DNA of 12,544 nucleotides from DATEJJ01 sp039649115 (GTDB lineage Bacteria; Actinomycetota; Actinomycetes; Mycobacteriales; Micromonosporaceae): the NCBI GenBank assembly GCA_039649115.1, contig JBBWZQ010000223.1, positions 1-12,544 of the forward strand. The letters are read 5' to 3'. The notes under the pieces were generated by a model, which did not search any database, was not told the origin of the DNA, and saw only the letters and a list, made by a program, of their open reading frames with translations. Made by a program: the position numbers and the translations under genes. The stretch's first letter is position 1; every line of letters begins with the position of its first letter. This document shows, piece after piece, positions 1 to 7,494 of the stretch.

Positions 1-98
1 CACCTTGATCAGGCCGACCGCAGGCGGCCTCCCTCGTCGCCGCCCGGATCTTCGAGCGCACTGCCCGCCACTCGGTCATGATCACGGCGGCGCCGGAC
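1..98. other. Edge region downstream of rhaB, no gene supported
   Basis: This stretch lies past the rhaB stop. On the minus strand an open frame from an ATG at 79-77 begins MTEWRAVRSKIRAA and runs off the left edge. Its third codon positions are GC-rich at first, but it has no Shine-Dalgarno and I do not recognise the sequence. On the plus strand a frame open from the edge stops at 79-81 and could be the tail of a gene entering from the left. AGGCCG (11-16) and CGGCCT (25-30) form a 6-bp inverted repeat with an 8-nt loop that might end the rhaB operon, but there is no T-run. None of these can be decided from 98 bases. Confidence 0.3.
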
Positions 99-1481
99 CT
101 ACGAGACGAGCGCCGCGGCCTTGTCCCAGGCGCCCGGGTCGCCGCGCGGCTGGTAGCGGTGCAGCGCCTGGGTGCCGGCGACAAGCTGGCGCATCGCGGC
201 CAGGTCGGCCGGTCCGCCGTCGGCGCGGGCCTGGATGAGCACGTTGCCGAGGGCGGTCGCCTCGACCGGTCCGGCGACCACGGGCAGCCCGCAGGCGTCC
301 GCGGTGAGCTGGCAGAGCAGCGGGTTGCGCGCGCCGCCACCCACCAGGTGGATCACGCTGACGGTGCGGCCGGACAGCCGCGCGGCGTCCCGGATGGCGG
401 CGCGGTGGGCGAGGGCGAGGCTTTCCACCACGCACCGGACGTAGCCCGGCCGATCCGCGGGCGGCGGCTGGCCGGTCTCCGTGCAGTAGCCGTCGATGCG
501 CGCCGGCATGTCGCCGGGGGCGAGGAAGCGGGCGTCGTCGGGGTCGACGACGGCGGCGAACGCGGGCGCCGCCGCCGCGGCGGCCAGCAGCGCGGCGGTG
601 TCGGGCTCGCGCCAGGCGCGCTGGCACTCCTGCAGCAGCCACAGACCCATGACATTGCGGAGGTACCGGATGGTGCCGTCGACACCGACCTCGTTGGTGA
701 AGTTGGCCCGGCGGCTGGCCTCGGTCAGCACCGGCGTGTCCAGCTCCACGCCCACCAGGGACCAGGTGCCGGCGGAGATGTAACCGAAGTCCGCGCCGGT
801 GGCGGGTACCGCGACGACGGCGGAGGCGGTGTCGTGCGAGGCGACGGCGACCAGCGGCGTGCCGGTACCGGAGATCGGGCCGATCGGCGTCCCCGGTTCG
901 CGCAGTGCCGGGAAGAGTCCGCGCGGGAGCCGGAGGTCGTCCAGCAGCGACCAGGCCCACTGGCCGGCGGTCACGTCGTAGAGCGCGGTCGTGGAGGCGT
1001 TGGTGCGCTCGGCGCCTGCCTGACCGGTCAGCCAGTAGGCGAGCAGGTCGGGGACGAGCAGCAGGGTACGGGCGGCGGCGAGCCGCTCGGGCAGTTCGGC
1101 GCGGAGCTGGTGGACGGTGTTGAACGGCAGGTGCTGGATCCCCGTGGTCTGGTAGGAGTCGATCGGGTCCGGCGCGGCGGTGCGGGCGTCGCGGTAGTGG
1201 TACGGCAGCCCGAGCAGCGCGCCCGACGCGTCGAGGAGCCCGTAGTCGACGGCCCACGAGTCGATCCCGGCCGACCGTACCTCGCCGGCCCGCTGGAGGC
1301 CCGTCCTGACGTCGCGGTACAGGCCGAGGATGTCCCAGTGCAGCCCGTCCGGCAGGCGTACCGGCTCGTTGCCGAACCGGTGCGCCTCGTGGAGCTCCAG
1401 TGTGGACGGACCGAGCCGGCCCACCATCACCCGTCCGCTGGAGGCACCCAGGTCGACCGCCGCGTAGGAGCGGACCATCAT
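99..1481 (-). CDS. rhaB: Rhamnulokinase (FGGY carbohydrate kinase)
   Basis: This cytoplasmic kinase uses ATP to phosphorylate L-rhamnulose to L-rhamnulose-1-phosphate, the third step of the pathway. At 460 aa it is slightly shorter than E. coli RhaB (about 489 aa). The N-terminal phosphate-binding motif AVDLGASSGRVM spans residues 8-19. IDSWAVDYGLLD (73-84) and GIQHLPFNT (114-122) match RhaB-type sugar-site segments. SHDTASAV (215-222) carries the catalytic Asp217. SAGTWSL (236-242) and the adenosine-site motif GGGARNPLL (381-389) complete the FGGY fold. The ATG at 1481 overlaps the rhaEW stop by 4 nt, and a second ATG follows at once (1478), so either could be used. No Shine-Dalgarno is visible, so it is probably translated by coupling to rhaEW. 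It is the last recognisable gene of the leftward operon. The RhaB-specific motifs argue against xylulokinase or fuculokinase. Confidence 0.96.
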   Translation of the reverse strand: MMVRSYAAVDLGASSGRVMVGRLGPSTLELHEAHRFGNEPVRLPDGLHWDILGLYRDVRTGLQRAGEVRSAGIDSWAVDYGLLDASGALLGLPYHYRDARTAAPDPIDSYQTTGIQHLPFNTVHQLRAELPERLAAARTLLLVPDLLAYWLTGQAGAERTNASTTALYDVTAGQWAWSLLDDLRLPRGLFPALREPGTPIGPISGTGTPLVAVASHDTASAVVAVPATGADFGYISAGTWSLVGVELDTPVLTEASRRANFTNEVGVDGTIRYLRNVMGLWLLQECQRAWREPDTAALLAAAAAAPAFAAVVDPDDARFLAPGDMPARIDGYCTETGQPPPADRPGYVRCVVESLALAHRAAIRDAARLSGRTVSVIHLVGGGARNPLLCQLTADACGLPVVAGPVEATALGNVLIQARADGGPADLAAMRQLVAGTQALHRYQPRGDPGAWDKAAALVS

Positions 1482-3508
1482 CTCAGGAACGCGGCCGCGA
1501 CGCCGGCGTCGACGGGGACGTGCAGGCCGGTCGTGTGGGACAGGTCGCCGGCGGCGAGCGCGAACACCGCGTTGGCGACGTGCTCGGGCAGCACCTCCTT
1601 CTGCAGCAGGGTGCGCCTCGCGTAGTAGGCGCCGAGTTCGGACTCGGGTACCCCGTACACGGCCGCGCGCTGGGCGCCCCAGCCGCCGGCGAAGATGCCC
1701 GAACCCCGGACCACGCCGTCGGGGTTGATGCCGTTGACCCGGATCCCGTGCCCACCCAGCTCCACGGCGAGCAGCCGTACCTGGTGCGCCTGGTCGGCCT
1801 TTGCCGCGCCGTACGCGACGTTGTTCGGGCCCGCGAACACGCTGTTCTTGCTGGCGATGTAGATGATGTCGCCGCCCATGCCCTGCTCGACGAGTATCCG
1901 GGCGGCCTCCCTGGAGACCAGGAACGAGCCGCGCGCCATCACCTGGTGCTGGCGGTCCCAGTCCTGTGTGGACGTTTCCAGCAGCGGCTTGGAGATGGAC
2001 AGGCCGGCGTTGTTGACGATCAGGTCGACCCCACCGAAGGCGAGTACCGCCTCGCGCAGCGCGGCGGTGATCTGTGCCTCGTCGGTGACGTCCACGGTGA
2101 CCGGGACCGCCACGTCGGCGCCGCCGAGGTCGGCGGCGACCGCGGCGGCGGAGCCGGCATCCCGGTCGGCGACCACGACGCAGGCGCCCTCGGCCGCGAG
2201 GCGGTGCGCGATGGCCTTGCCGATGCCGGAGCCGGCACCGGTGACGAACGCGATGCGGGTGGCCAGCGGCTTGGGCCTGGGCAGGCGCCGCAGCTTGGCC
2301 TCCTCCAGCGCCCAGTACTCGATGCGGAACTTCTCCGACTCGGGGATGGGGGAGTAGGTCGACAGGGCCTCGGCGCCCCGCATCACGTTGACCGCGTTGA
2401 CGTAGAACTCACCGGCCACCCGGGCGGTCTGCTTGGTGGCGCCGAAGGAGAACATGCCGATGCCGGGTACCAGCACGATGGCCGGGTCGGCACCGCGCAT
2501 GGGTGGGCTGTCGGGGGTGGCGTGCCGCCCGTAGTAGGCGGCGTAGTCCGCGCGGTACTCCTCATGTCGTTGGCGCAGCCGGGCCACCACCTCGTCGAGC
2601 GGTGCGGTGGCGGGCAGGTCGAGGAGCAGCGGGCGGACCTTCGTGCGCAGGAAGTGGTCGGGGCAGGAGGTGCCGAGCGCGGCCAGCCGGGGGTGCTGGT
2701 CGCGCGACAGGAAGTCGAGCACCACCTCGCTGCCGGTGAAGTGGCCCACCTGCGGCCGGTCGGTGGAGGCCAGCCCGCGCAGCACCGGGAACAGCGCCGC
2801 GGCCCGCTCCCGGCGCGCGGCCGGCGGCAGCGGCGCGAACCCGGGCAGCACCGCCCCGAACGGCTCGGGCCGGCTGCGGGACTCGATGAAGGCGGCGGCG
2901 GTGCGGATGACGTACCGCGAGCGGGCCTCGCACTCGTCCGAGGTGTCGCCCCAGGCGGTGATGCCGTGGCCACCAAGGATCACGCCGATCGCCTCGGGGT
3001 GTGCCCGCCTGATCGCGGCGATGTCCAGACCCAGCTGGAAGCCGGGGCGCCGCCACGGTACCCACGCCACGCGGTCGCCGAAGCACTCCTTGGTCAGCGC
3101 CTCCCCGTCGGCCGCGGTGGCCAGCGCGATGCCGGAGTCGGGGTGCAGGTGGTCCACGTGCGCGGCGTCCACCAGACCGTGCATGGCGGTGTCGATGGAC
3201 GGGGCGGCGCCGCCCTTGCCGTGCAGGCAGTAGTCGAACGCGGCGACCATCCCGTCCTCGCGCTCGACGCCCGGGTAGACCGCGGCCAGGGCGCGCAGCC
3301 GGTCGCACCGCAGCACGGACAGGCCGGCCTCGGTGAGGGTACCCAGGTCGCCGCCGGAGCCCTTGACCCACAACAGCTCCACCGGCGCACCGGTCACCGG
3401 GTCGGTACCGGTGCCCTTGGCCGACGTGTTCCCCCCGGCGTAGTTGGTGTTGCGCGGGTCGGACCCGAGCCGGTTCGACCGGGCGACCAGTTCCTCCACT
3501 GTGGACAT
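1478..3508 (-). CDS. rhaEW: Bifunctional rhamnulose-1-phosphate aldolase / short-chain dehydrogenase
   Basis: This is a natural fusion of 676 aa, the usual length for the family (also called RhaD aldolase-ADH). The N-terminal class II aldolase domain has GGNTS (25-29), the likely zinc-binding cluster HVDHLHPD (117-124) and GGHGI (179-183). It cleaves L-rhamnulose-1-phosphate to DHAP and L-lactaldehyde. From about residue 415 an SDR domain follows: cofactor motif TGAGSGIG (423-430), NNAG (499-502), and a Ser553-Tyr566-Lys570 triad in IASKNS and YGAAK. In characterised RhaEW proteins this half oxidises lactaldehyde to lactate; that role is inferred here. The ATG at 3508 starts 1 nt after the rhaI stop, and a GGGGAG ribosome site lies inside the rhaI end with 6-nt spacing. 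No frameshift or missing catalytic residue is seen. Confidence 0.96.
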   Translation of the reverse strand: MSTVEELVARSNRLGSDPRNTNYAGGNTSAKGTGTDPVTGAPVELLWVKGSGGDLGTLTEAGLSVLRCDRLRALAAVYPGVEREDGMVAAFDYCLHGKGGAAPSIDTAMHGLVDAAHVDHLHPDSGIALATAADGEALTKECFGDRVAWVPWRRPGFQLGLDIAAIRRAHPEAIGVILGGHGITAWGDTSDECEARSRYVIRTAAAFIESRSRPEPFGAVLPGFAPLPPAARRERAAALFPVLRGLASTDRPQVGHFTGSEVVLDFLSRDQHPRLAALGTSCPDHFLRTKVRPLLLDLPATAPLDEVVARLRQRHEEYRADYAAYYGRHATPDSPPMRGADPAIVLVPGIGMFSFGATKQTARVAGEFYVNAVNVMRGAEALSTYSPIPESEKFRIEYWALEEAKLRRLPRPKPLATRIAFVTGAGSGIGKAIAHRLAAEGACVVVADRDAGSAAAVAADLGGADVAVPVTVDVTDEAQITAALREAVLAFGGVDLIVNNAGLSISKPLLETSTQDWDRQHQVMARGSFLVSREAARILVEQGMGGDIIYIASKNSVFAGPNNVAYGAAKADQAHQVRLLAVELGGHGIRVNGINPDGVVRGSGIFAGGWGAQRAAVYGVPESELGAYYARRTLLQKEVLPEHVANAVFALAAGDLSHTTGLHVPVDAGVAAAFLR

Positions 3509-3509
3509 G

Positions 3510-4676
3510 TCAGGCTCCCCAACCGGCCTGCCGGCCGCCCACCCGCTCGCCGGCGATCTTCTCCAGGTAGCCCGACCGGGCGAACGCGGCCACCGGGTCG
3601 GGGTCCAGGCCCTGCGCCTCCCGCAGTGCGCCGAGCAGGGGCCGCACGTCGGTGTTGTACGCGTCCATCAGCACGGCGTTGGCGTCCAGCACGTCGCCGG
3701 CCCGCTGCGCGGCGGACAGCGCCGGCCAGTCGACCAGCAGCGCCTTGGCGGTGGCCTCCTGCACGTTCTGCACCGAACGGATCTGGGCCGGGATCTTCGG
3801 CTCGATGTTGTGGCACTGGTCCAGCATGAAGTTCACCCCGGACGCGGGTGCCAGCCCGCCGCCGCGCACCACCTCGTGCATGATGCGGAACAGCTGGAAC
3901 GGATCGGCGGCGCCGACCATGAGGTCGTCGTCGGCGTAGAACCGGGAGTTGAAGTCGAAGGCGCCCAGCTTGGCCTCGCGCAGCAGGAAGGCCACGATGA
4001 ACTCGATGTTCGTACCCGGCGCGTGGTGTCCGGTGTCGACCACCACCTTGGCGCGCTCGCCGAGCCGCAGGCAGTGCGCGTACGAGGTGCCCCAGTCGGG
4101 CACGTCGGTGGTGTAGAACGCCGGCTCGAACAACTTGTACTCCAGCAGCATCCGCTGCCCGTCGCCGAGCCGGTCGTACACTGTGGACAGTGACTCGGCC
4201 AGCCGGTCCTGCCGCGAGCGGATGTCGTCCTGCCCCGGATAGTTGGTCCCGTCGGCGAACCAGAGCTTGAGGTCCCGCGAGCCGGTGGCGTGCATGATGT
4301 CGATGCACTCGAAGAGGTGGTCCACGGCCTTGCGGCGCACCCGCGGGTCGGCGTGGGTGACGCTGCCCAGCTTGTAGTCGTCGTCCTGGAACGTGTTGGC
4401 GTTGATCACACCGATCGTGACGCCCAGCTCCTTGGCATGCCGGGCCAGGTCCGCGTGGTCGGCGACCTTGTCCCACGGGATGTGCAGCGACACCAGCGGC
4501 GCCACCCCGGTGTACCGGTGCACCGCCGCCGCGTCCGCGATCTTCTCGTACGGGTCCCGCGGCACCCCTGGCTGGGCGAACACCTTGAACCGGGTGCCCG
4601 AGTTGCCGAACGCCCACGAGGGCAGCTCGATCCGCTGCGCGGTGAGCGCTGCCGTGACGGAGGTGGTGTCCACCAT
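3510..4676 (-). CDS. rhaI: L-rhamnose isomerase (xylose-isomerase-like TIM barrel)
   Basis: It interconverts L-rhamnose and L-rhamnulose in the cytoplasm, the first catabolic step after uptake. The 388-aa length and sequence fit the RhaI type of Gram-positives and rhizobia, not the longer-loop E. coli RhaA type. Likely metal ligands of the TIM barrel are visible in order: Glu179 in LLEYKLFEPAF, Asp214 and His217 in VVDTGHHAPGTN, and Asp241 in FDFNSRFYADDD. LHIPWDK (64-70) and LKLWFADGTNYPGQDD (136-151) are further family segments. The ATG at 4676 has a perfect AGGAGG (minus strand, 4689-4684) 7 nt upstream, so the start is firm. It is the first gene of the leftward operon, just behind an operator-like site and a promoter. 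The cofactor is expected to be Mn or a similar divalent metal from family knowledge only. Confidence 0.96.
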   Translation of the reverse strand: MVDTTSVTAALTAQRIELPSWAFGNSGTRFKVFAQPGVPRDPYEKIADAAAVHRYTGVAPLVSLHIPWDKVADHADLARHAKELGVTIGVINANTFQDDDYKLGSVTHADPRVRRKAVDHLFECIDIMHATGSRDLKLWFADGTNYPGQDDIRSRQDRLAESLSTVYDRLGDGQRMLLEYKLFEPAFYTTDVPDWGTSYAHCLRLGERAKVVVDTGHHAPGTNIEFIVAFLLREAKLGAFDFNSRFYADDDLMVGAADPFQLFRIMHEVVRGGGLAPASGVNFMLDQCHNIEPKIPAQIRSVQNVQEATAKALLVDWPALSAAQRAGDVLDANAVLMDAYNTDVRPLLGALREAQGLDPDPVAAFARSGYLEKIAGERVGGRQAGWGA

Positions 4677-4683
4677 GAACTGG

Positions 4684-4689
4684 CCTCCT
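4684..4689 (-). promoter_or_regulatory. Strong ribosome binding site of rhaI
   Basis: AGGAGG on the minus strand, 7 nt before the ATG of rhaI. It is a full match to the anti-Shine-Dalgarno sequence and fixes the start of the leading gene of the catabolic operon. Confidence 0.9.
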
Positions 4690-4704
4690 GAAATGGCGCA
4701 GTGT

Positions 4705-4728
4705 ATGAATCGTTTCAGAAACGCTCAT
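4705..4728. promoter_or_regulatory. LacI-type operator, rhaI side
   Basis: TGAATCGTTTCA (4706-4717) is an imperfect palindrome with a central CG, the usual form of LacI-family operators. Its exact reverse complement stands at 4901-4912 in front of rhaT. Here it overlaps a second perfect inverted repeat, CGTTTC-A-GAAACG (4711-4723), so the site is longer than its partner. It lies about 4-15 nt downstream of the predicted rhaI transcription start, where a bound repressor would block initiation or early elongation. The cognate regulator, presumably a LacI-family rhamnose regulator, is not in the window. Confidence 0.75.
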
Positions 4729-4756
4729 GCTAGGACGCGCGGCCTGGGGGAGTCAA
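4727..4756 (-). promoter_or_regulatory. Predicted promoter of the rhaI-rhaEW-rhaB operon
   Basis: Read on the minus strand, TTGACT (4756-4751) is followed after 18 nt by TAGCAT (4732-4727). These match sigma70-type -35 (5 of 6) and -10 (4 of 6) boxes, including the conserved T, A and final T. Transcription should start near 4720, about 44 nt before the rhaI ATG and just ahead of the operator. This was found by inspection; the operator position and matching layout on the other side support it. Confidence 0.55.
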
Positions 4757-4860
4757 GGCGGTCGGGCGGCTCCCGGAGCAGAGCGGGACCGGACCGGCAT
4801 GATCGGTGACGGGCCGATGACCCCCACGTTACAGCTCGATCTCGGCCTGGCGCGACTCTC
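4757..4860. other. Central part of the divergent control region
   Basis: About 100 bp between the two -35 boxes with no open frame worth calling. It holds a short inverted repeat ATCGG/CCGAT (4802-4818) and the left arm, GTTACAG (4828-4834), of a wider inverted repeat whose right arm, CTGTAAC, is at 4870-4876 beyond the rhaT -35 box. These are possible sites for an activator or a global regulator; nothing in the sequence names the protein. Confidence 0.3.
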
Positions 4861-4889
4861 TTGACACTCCTGTAACCGGCCAGTACTCT
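4861..4889 (+). promoter_or_regulatory. Predicted promoter of the rhaTPQS operon
   Basis: A perfect TTGACA -35 box (4861-4866) is followed by a 17-nt spacer and TACTCT (4884-4889), which keeps the TAnnnT core of actinobacterial -10 boxes. The start of transcription would fall near 4896, just before the operator at 4901-4912. Confidence 0.6.
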
Positions 4890-4899
4890 CTGGGTTCCT

Positions 4900-4913
4900 A
4901 TGAAACGATTCAT
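4900..4913. promoter_or_regulatory. LacI-type operator, rhaT side
   Basis: ATGAAACGATTCAT contains TGAAACGATTCA, the exact reverse complement of the site in front of rhaI. The core has a central CG and half-sites TGAAAC and TGAATC, which differ at one base. It starts 11 nt after the -10 box and so covers roughly +5 to +17, a repressor position. The centres of the two operators are about 195 bp apart. Confidence 0.78.
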
Positions 4914-4921
4914 CGCCTCGT

Positions 4922-4925
4922 GGAG
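4922..4925 (+). promoter_or_regulatory. Ribosome binding site that decides the rhaT start
   Basis: GGAG (within GTGGAG, 4920-4925) stands 5 nt before the GTG at 4931. An earlier in-frame GTG at 4925 would overlap this motif and have no site of its own, so 4931 is preferred. Confidence 0.6.
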
Positions 4926-4930
4926 TGTTC

Positions 4931-6460
4931 GTGAGTCAGGCAGTGGAACCCGCCGGGGCCGTGCTGGCGCTGCACGGCGTCAGCAAGTCCTTCGGCTCGG
5001 TGCGGGCGCTGTCGGACGTGTCGCTGGACCTGTTCGCGGGTGAGGCGCACGCCCTCGCCGGCGAGAACGGCGCGGGCAAGTCGACGCTCATCAAGATCCT
5101 CGCCGGCGTGTACCGGCCCGACGGCGGCCAGGTGCTGCTGGACGGGCGACCGGTCACCTTCGCCGGTCCCGGCGACGCCCGGGACGCCGGGGTGGCGGTG
5201 ATCTACCAGGAGCCGACGCTGTTTCCCGACCTGTCGGTCGCGGAGAACATCTTCATGGGCCGCCAACCGCGGCTGCGCTCGCTGGGCGGCCTCGGGCGCA
5301 TCGACCGCCGGGCGATCCACGAGGAGAGCGCCGCGCTGTTCGCCCGGCTCGGGGTGGCCCTGGACCCGGCCGCGCCGGCGCGCGGGCTGTCCATCGCCGA
5401 CCAGCAGATGGTCGAGATCGCCAAGGCGCTCTCGCTGCGCGCCCGGGTGCTCATCATGGACGAGCCGACCGCCGCGTCGACGCCCGGTGAGGTGTCCCGG
5501 CTGTTCGCCGTCGCCGGCGCGTTGCGTGGCGAGGGCGCCGCGGTGCTGTTCATCTCGCACCGGCTGGAGGAGGTCTTCGCGCTCTGCCAGCGGGTGACGA
5601 CCTTGCGTGACGGCCGGCTGATCGCGACCGAGCCCGTTGCCGGGCTGACCCCGGACGACCTCGTCCGCCGGATGGTGGGCCGGGACCTGGACACCCTGTA
5701 CCCGAAGACCGAGGCGGCCATCGGCGCGGTGGCGCTGCAGGTGGACCGGCTGACCCGCGAGGGCGTGTTCACGGACGTGTCCTTCGAGGTACGCCGTGGC
5801 GAGATCCTCGCGCTCGCCGGGTTGATCGGCGCGGGTCGCTCCGAGGTGGCCCGGGCCGTCTTCGGGGTGGACCGGTGGGACGCCGGCGCGGTGCGGGTCG
5901 GCGGGAAGCCGCTGCCGCCCGCCTCGCCGACCGCGGCGATGGCCGCCGGGCTGGCGCTGGTGCCCGAGGACCGGCGGGCGCAGGGGCTGGTGATGGACAT
6001 GTCCATCGAGCGCAACCTCGGCCTGACCCAGCTCCGCGCGCTGCGCCGGGGCGGGTTGATGAGCCGCCGGCGGGAGCGCAGCCGGGCGGCCGACTGGGCA
6101 CTGCGCCTGCGGCTGAAGTACGCGCGGCTGTCCGACGCGGTGACCATGCTGTCCGGCGGCAACCAGCAGAAGGTCGTCCTGGCGAAGTGGCTGGCGACCG
6201 GGCCGGCCGTGCTGATCGTGGACGAGCCGACCCGGGGCATCGACGTGGGTACCAAGGCGGAGGTGCACCGGCTGCTGTCCGAGCTGGCCGGGCGCGGGCT
6301 CGCGGTACTGATGATCTCTTCGGACCTGCCGGAGGTCATCGGCATGGCGGATCGGGTGCTCGTCATGCGCGAGGGGCGGCTGGTCGCCGAGATACCGCGC
6401 GCCGGCGCGTCCGAGGAGTCCATCATGTCGGCCGCGACCGGGCAGGTGGTGAGCCCGTGA
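4931..6460 (+). CDS. rhaT: Rhamnose ABC transporter, double ATP-binding subunit
   Basis: This is the ATPase of a CUT2-type monosaccharide importer, with two nucleotide-binding domains in one chain (509 aa, the family norm). Domain 1 has Walker A GENGAGKST (44-52), a signature in the sugar-importer form LSIADQQMVEIAKAL (from 153), Walker B MDE (176-178) and switch His210. Domain 2 is degenerate in the usual way for this family: Walker A reads GLIGAGRSE (297-305) with Arg for Lys, the signature is LSGGNQQ (407-413), Walker B DE is at 431-432, and the switch position reads SSD. Only site 1 is likely to be fully catalytic. GTG 4931 is chosen from the GGAG spacing; GTG 4925 would add two residues. 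The stop overlaps the rhaP start by 4 nt. The substrate is inferred from the adjacent rhamnose genes and RhaS. Confidence 0.94.
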   Translation: MSQAVEPAGAVLALHGVSKSFGSVRALSDVSLDLFAGEAHALAGENGAGKSTLIKILAGVYRPDGGQVLLDGRPVTFAGPGDARDAGVAVIYQEPTLFPDLSVAENIFMGRQPRLRSLGGLGRIDRRAIHEESAALFARLGVALDPAAPARGLSIADQQMVEIAKALSLRARVLIMDEPTAASTPGEVSRLFAVAGALRGEGAAVLFISHRLEEVFALCQRVTTLRDGRLIATEPVAGLTPDDLVRRMVGRDLDTLYPKTEAAIGAVALQVDRLTREGVFTDVSFEVRRGEILALAGLIGAGRSEVARAVFGVDRWDAGAVRVGGKPLPPASPTAAMAAGLALVPEDRRAQGLVMDMSIERNLGLTQLRALRRGGLMSRRRERSRAADWALRLRLKYARLSDAVTMLSGGNQQKVVLAKWLATGPAVLIVDEPTRGIDVGTKAEVHRLLSELAGRGLAVLMISSDLPEVIGMADRVLVMREGRLVAEIPRAGASEESIMSAATGQVVSP

Positions 6461-7494
6461 CCACGGTGGCGCGGGCGGCCCGGCCGACCCAGATCGGCGC
6501 CCCCGGCGCGAAGCGCCTGGTCGACCAGGTGCTGCGGGTGCGGGAGCTGGCCCTGCTGGTCATCCTCGCCGTCCTCGTCGCCGGCACCGAACTGGGCAAC
6601 CACCGCTTCCTGTCCACCCAGGGCGTGAAGGACCTGCTGCTCAACGCGGCGATCCTGGTCATCGTGGCGGCCGGCCAGGCCACCGTGGTCATCACCCGCA
6701 ACGTCGACCTGTCGGTCGGCTCCACGCTCGGCATCACCGCCTTCGCGGCCGGCAACTACCTGCGAGGTGGCGGGAGCCCGGCGGTCGCGCTGCTCCTCGC
6801 GGTGGCGCTGGGCGCCGGGCTCGGCATCCTCAACGGCACCCTGGTCAGCTTCGGCCGGGTACCGTCGCTCGTCGTCACGCTGGGCACGCTGTACATCATC
6901 CGCGGCGTCGACTCGATCTGGGTCGGCTCCCAGGAGATCGTCGCCCACGACCTGCCCGGCGGCTTCGTGCGGCTCGGGCACGGCGGGCCGTTCTTCCTGC
7001 CCTACCTCGCCATCATCGCCCTCGCCACGCTCGTCGCGCTCGGCTTCTACCTGCGCTCCTACCGGGGCGGTCGGGAGCTGTACGCGATCGGCTCCAACCC
7101 CGAGGCCGCCCGGCTGGCCGGCGTCGCGGTGCGCAAGCGGATCACCGCCGCGTACGTCCTCTGTGGAGCGTTGGCGGGTCTGGGCGGCGCGCTGTACCTC
7201 GCCCGGTTCGGCAACGTCGACTCGGGGACGGGCAGCGGGTACGAGCTGACCGTGGTCAGCGCCGTGGTCGTCGGCGGGGTGGCGTTCACCGGCGGCTCCG
7301 GCAGCGTGTACGGGGCCGCACTGGGGGCGCTGCTGCTGACCACCATCAACAGCGCGCTGCCCAGCCTCGGGGTCAGCTCCTCCTGGGAGGGGGCCATCGA
7401 CGGCTTCCTGCTGCTGGCCGCCATCGCCGTCGACCGGCTGGTCGCCCTGCGTGTGGCGCGGGTGCTGCGGAGGAGGAACGCACGCCATGGTTGA
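6457..7494 (+). CDS. rhaP: Rhamnose ABC transporter permease 1
   Basis: A 345-aa inner-membrane permease of the RbsC/AraH family, one of the two channel subunits. After a ~30-residue cytoplasmic N-terminus come repeated hydrophobic helices. The family motif NVDLSVGS is at 82-89. The cytoplasmic coupling segment GGRELYAIGSNPEAARLAGV (204-223) contacts the ATPase, and GGVAFTGGSGSVYGAALGA (273-291) follows near the C-terminus. The reading frame stays open far upstream inside rhaT, but the hydrophobic family-like sequence begins only here. The GTG at 6457 overlaps the rhaT stop as GTGA, so translation is probably coupled. The stop lies 8 nt inside rhaQ. The permease pair is typical of rhamnose importers, whereas ribose systems often have one permease gene. 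Confidence 0.93.
   Translation: MTTVARAARPTQIGAPGAKRLVDQVLRVRELALLVILAVLVAGTELGNHRFLSTQGVKDLLLNAAILVIVAAGQATVVITRNVDLSVGSTLGITAFAAGNYLRGGGSPAVALLLAVALGAGLGILNGTLVSFGRVPSLVVTLGTLYIIRGVDSIWVGSQEIVAHDLPGGFVRLGHGGPFFLPYLAIIALATLVALGFYLRSYRGGRELYAIGSNPEAARLAGVAVRKRITAAYVLCGALAGLGGALYLARFGNVDSGTGSGYELTVVSAVVVGGVAFTGGSGSVYGAALGALLLTTINSALPSLGVSSSWEGAIDGFLLLAAIAVDRLVALRVARVLRRRNARHG
7471..7476 (+). promoter_or_regulatory. Ribosome binding site that decides the rhaQ start
   Basis: AGGAGG within GGAGGAGGAA, inside the last codons of rhaP and 10 nt before the ATG at 7487. It rules out the earlier in-frame start near 7451, which would precede this site. Confidence 0.8.

Noticed and set aside
78..3829. 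Long plus-strand open frames opposite rhaB, rhaEW and rhaI (hundreds of codons)
   Set aside because: They are Arg/Gly/Ala/Val-rich shadows caused by high GC; the minus-strand frames carry full family motifs, ribosome sites and proper gene junctions.
5825..5850. Degenerate Walker A (Arg for Lys) in the second ATPase domain of rhaT
   Set aside because: This is normal for double-domain sugar importer ATPases and not evidence of decay.
5875..6456. Upstream extension of the rhaP frame
   Set aside because: The translation is Arg/Gly-rich and lies inside rhaT; family-like sequence starts at the GTG at 6457, which overlaps the rhaT stop.
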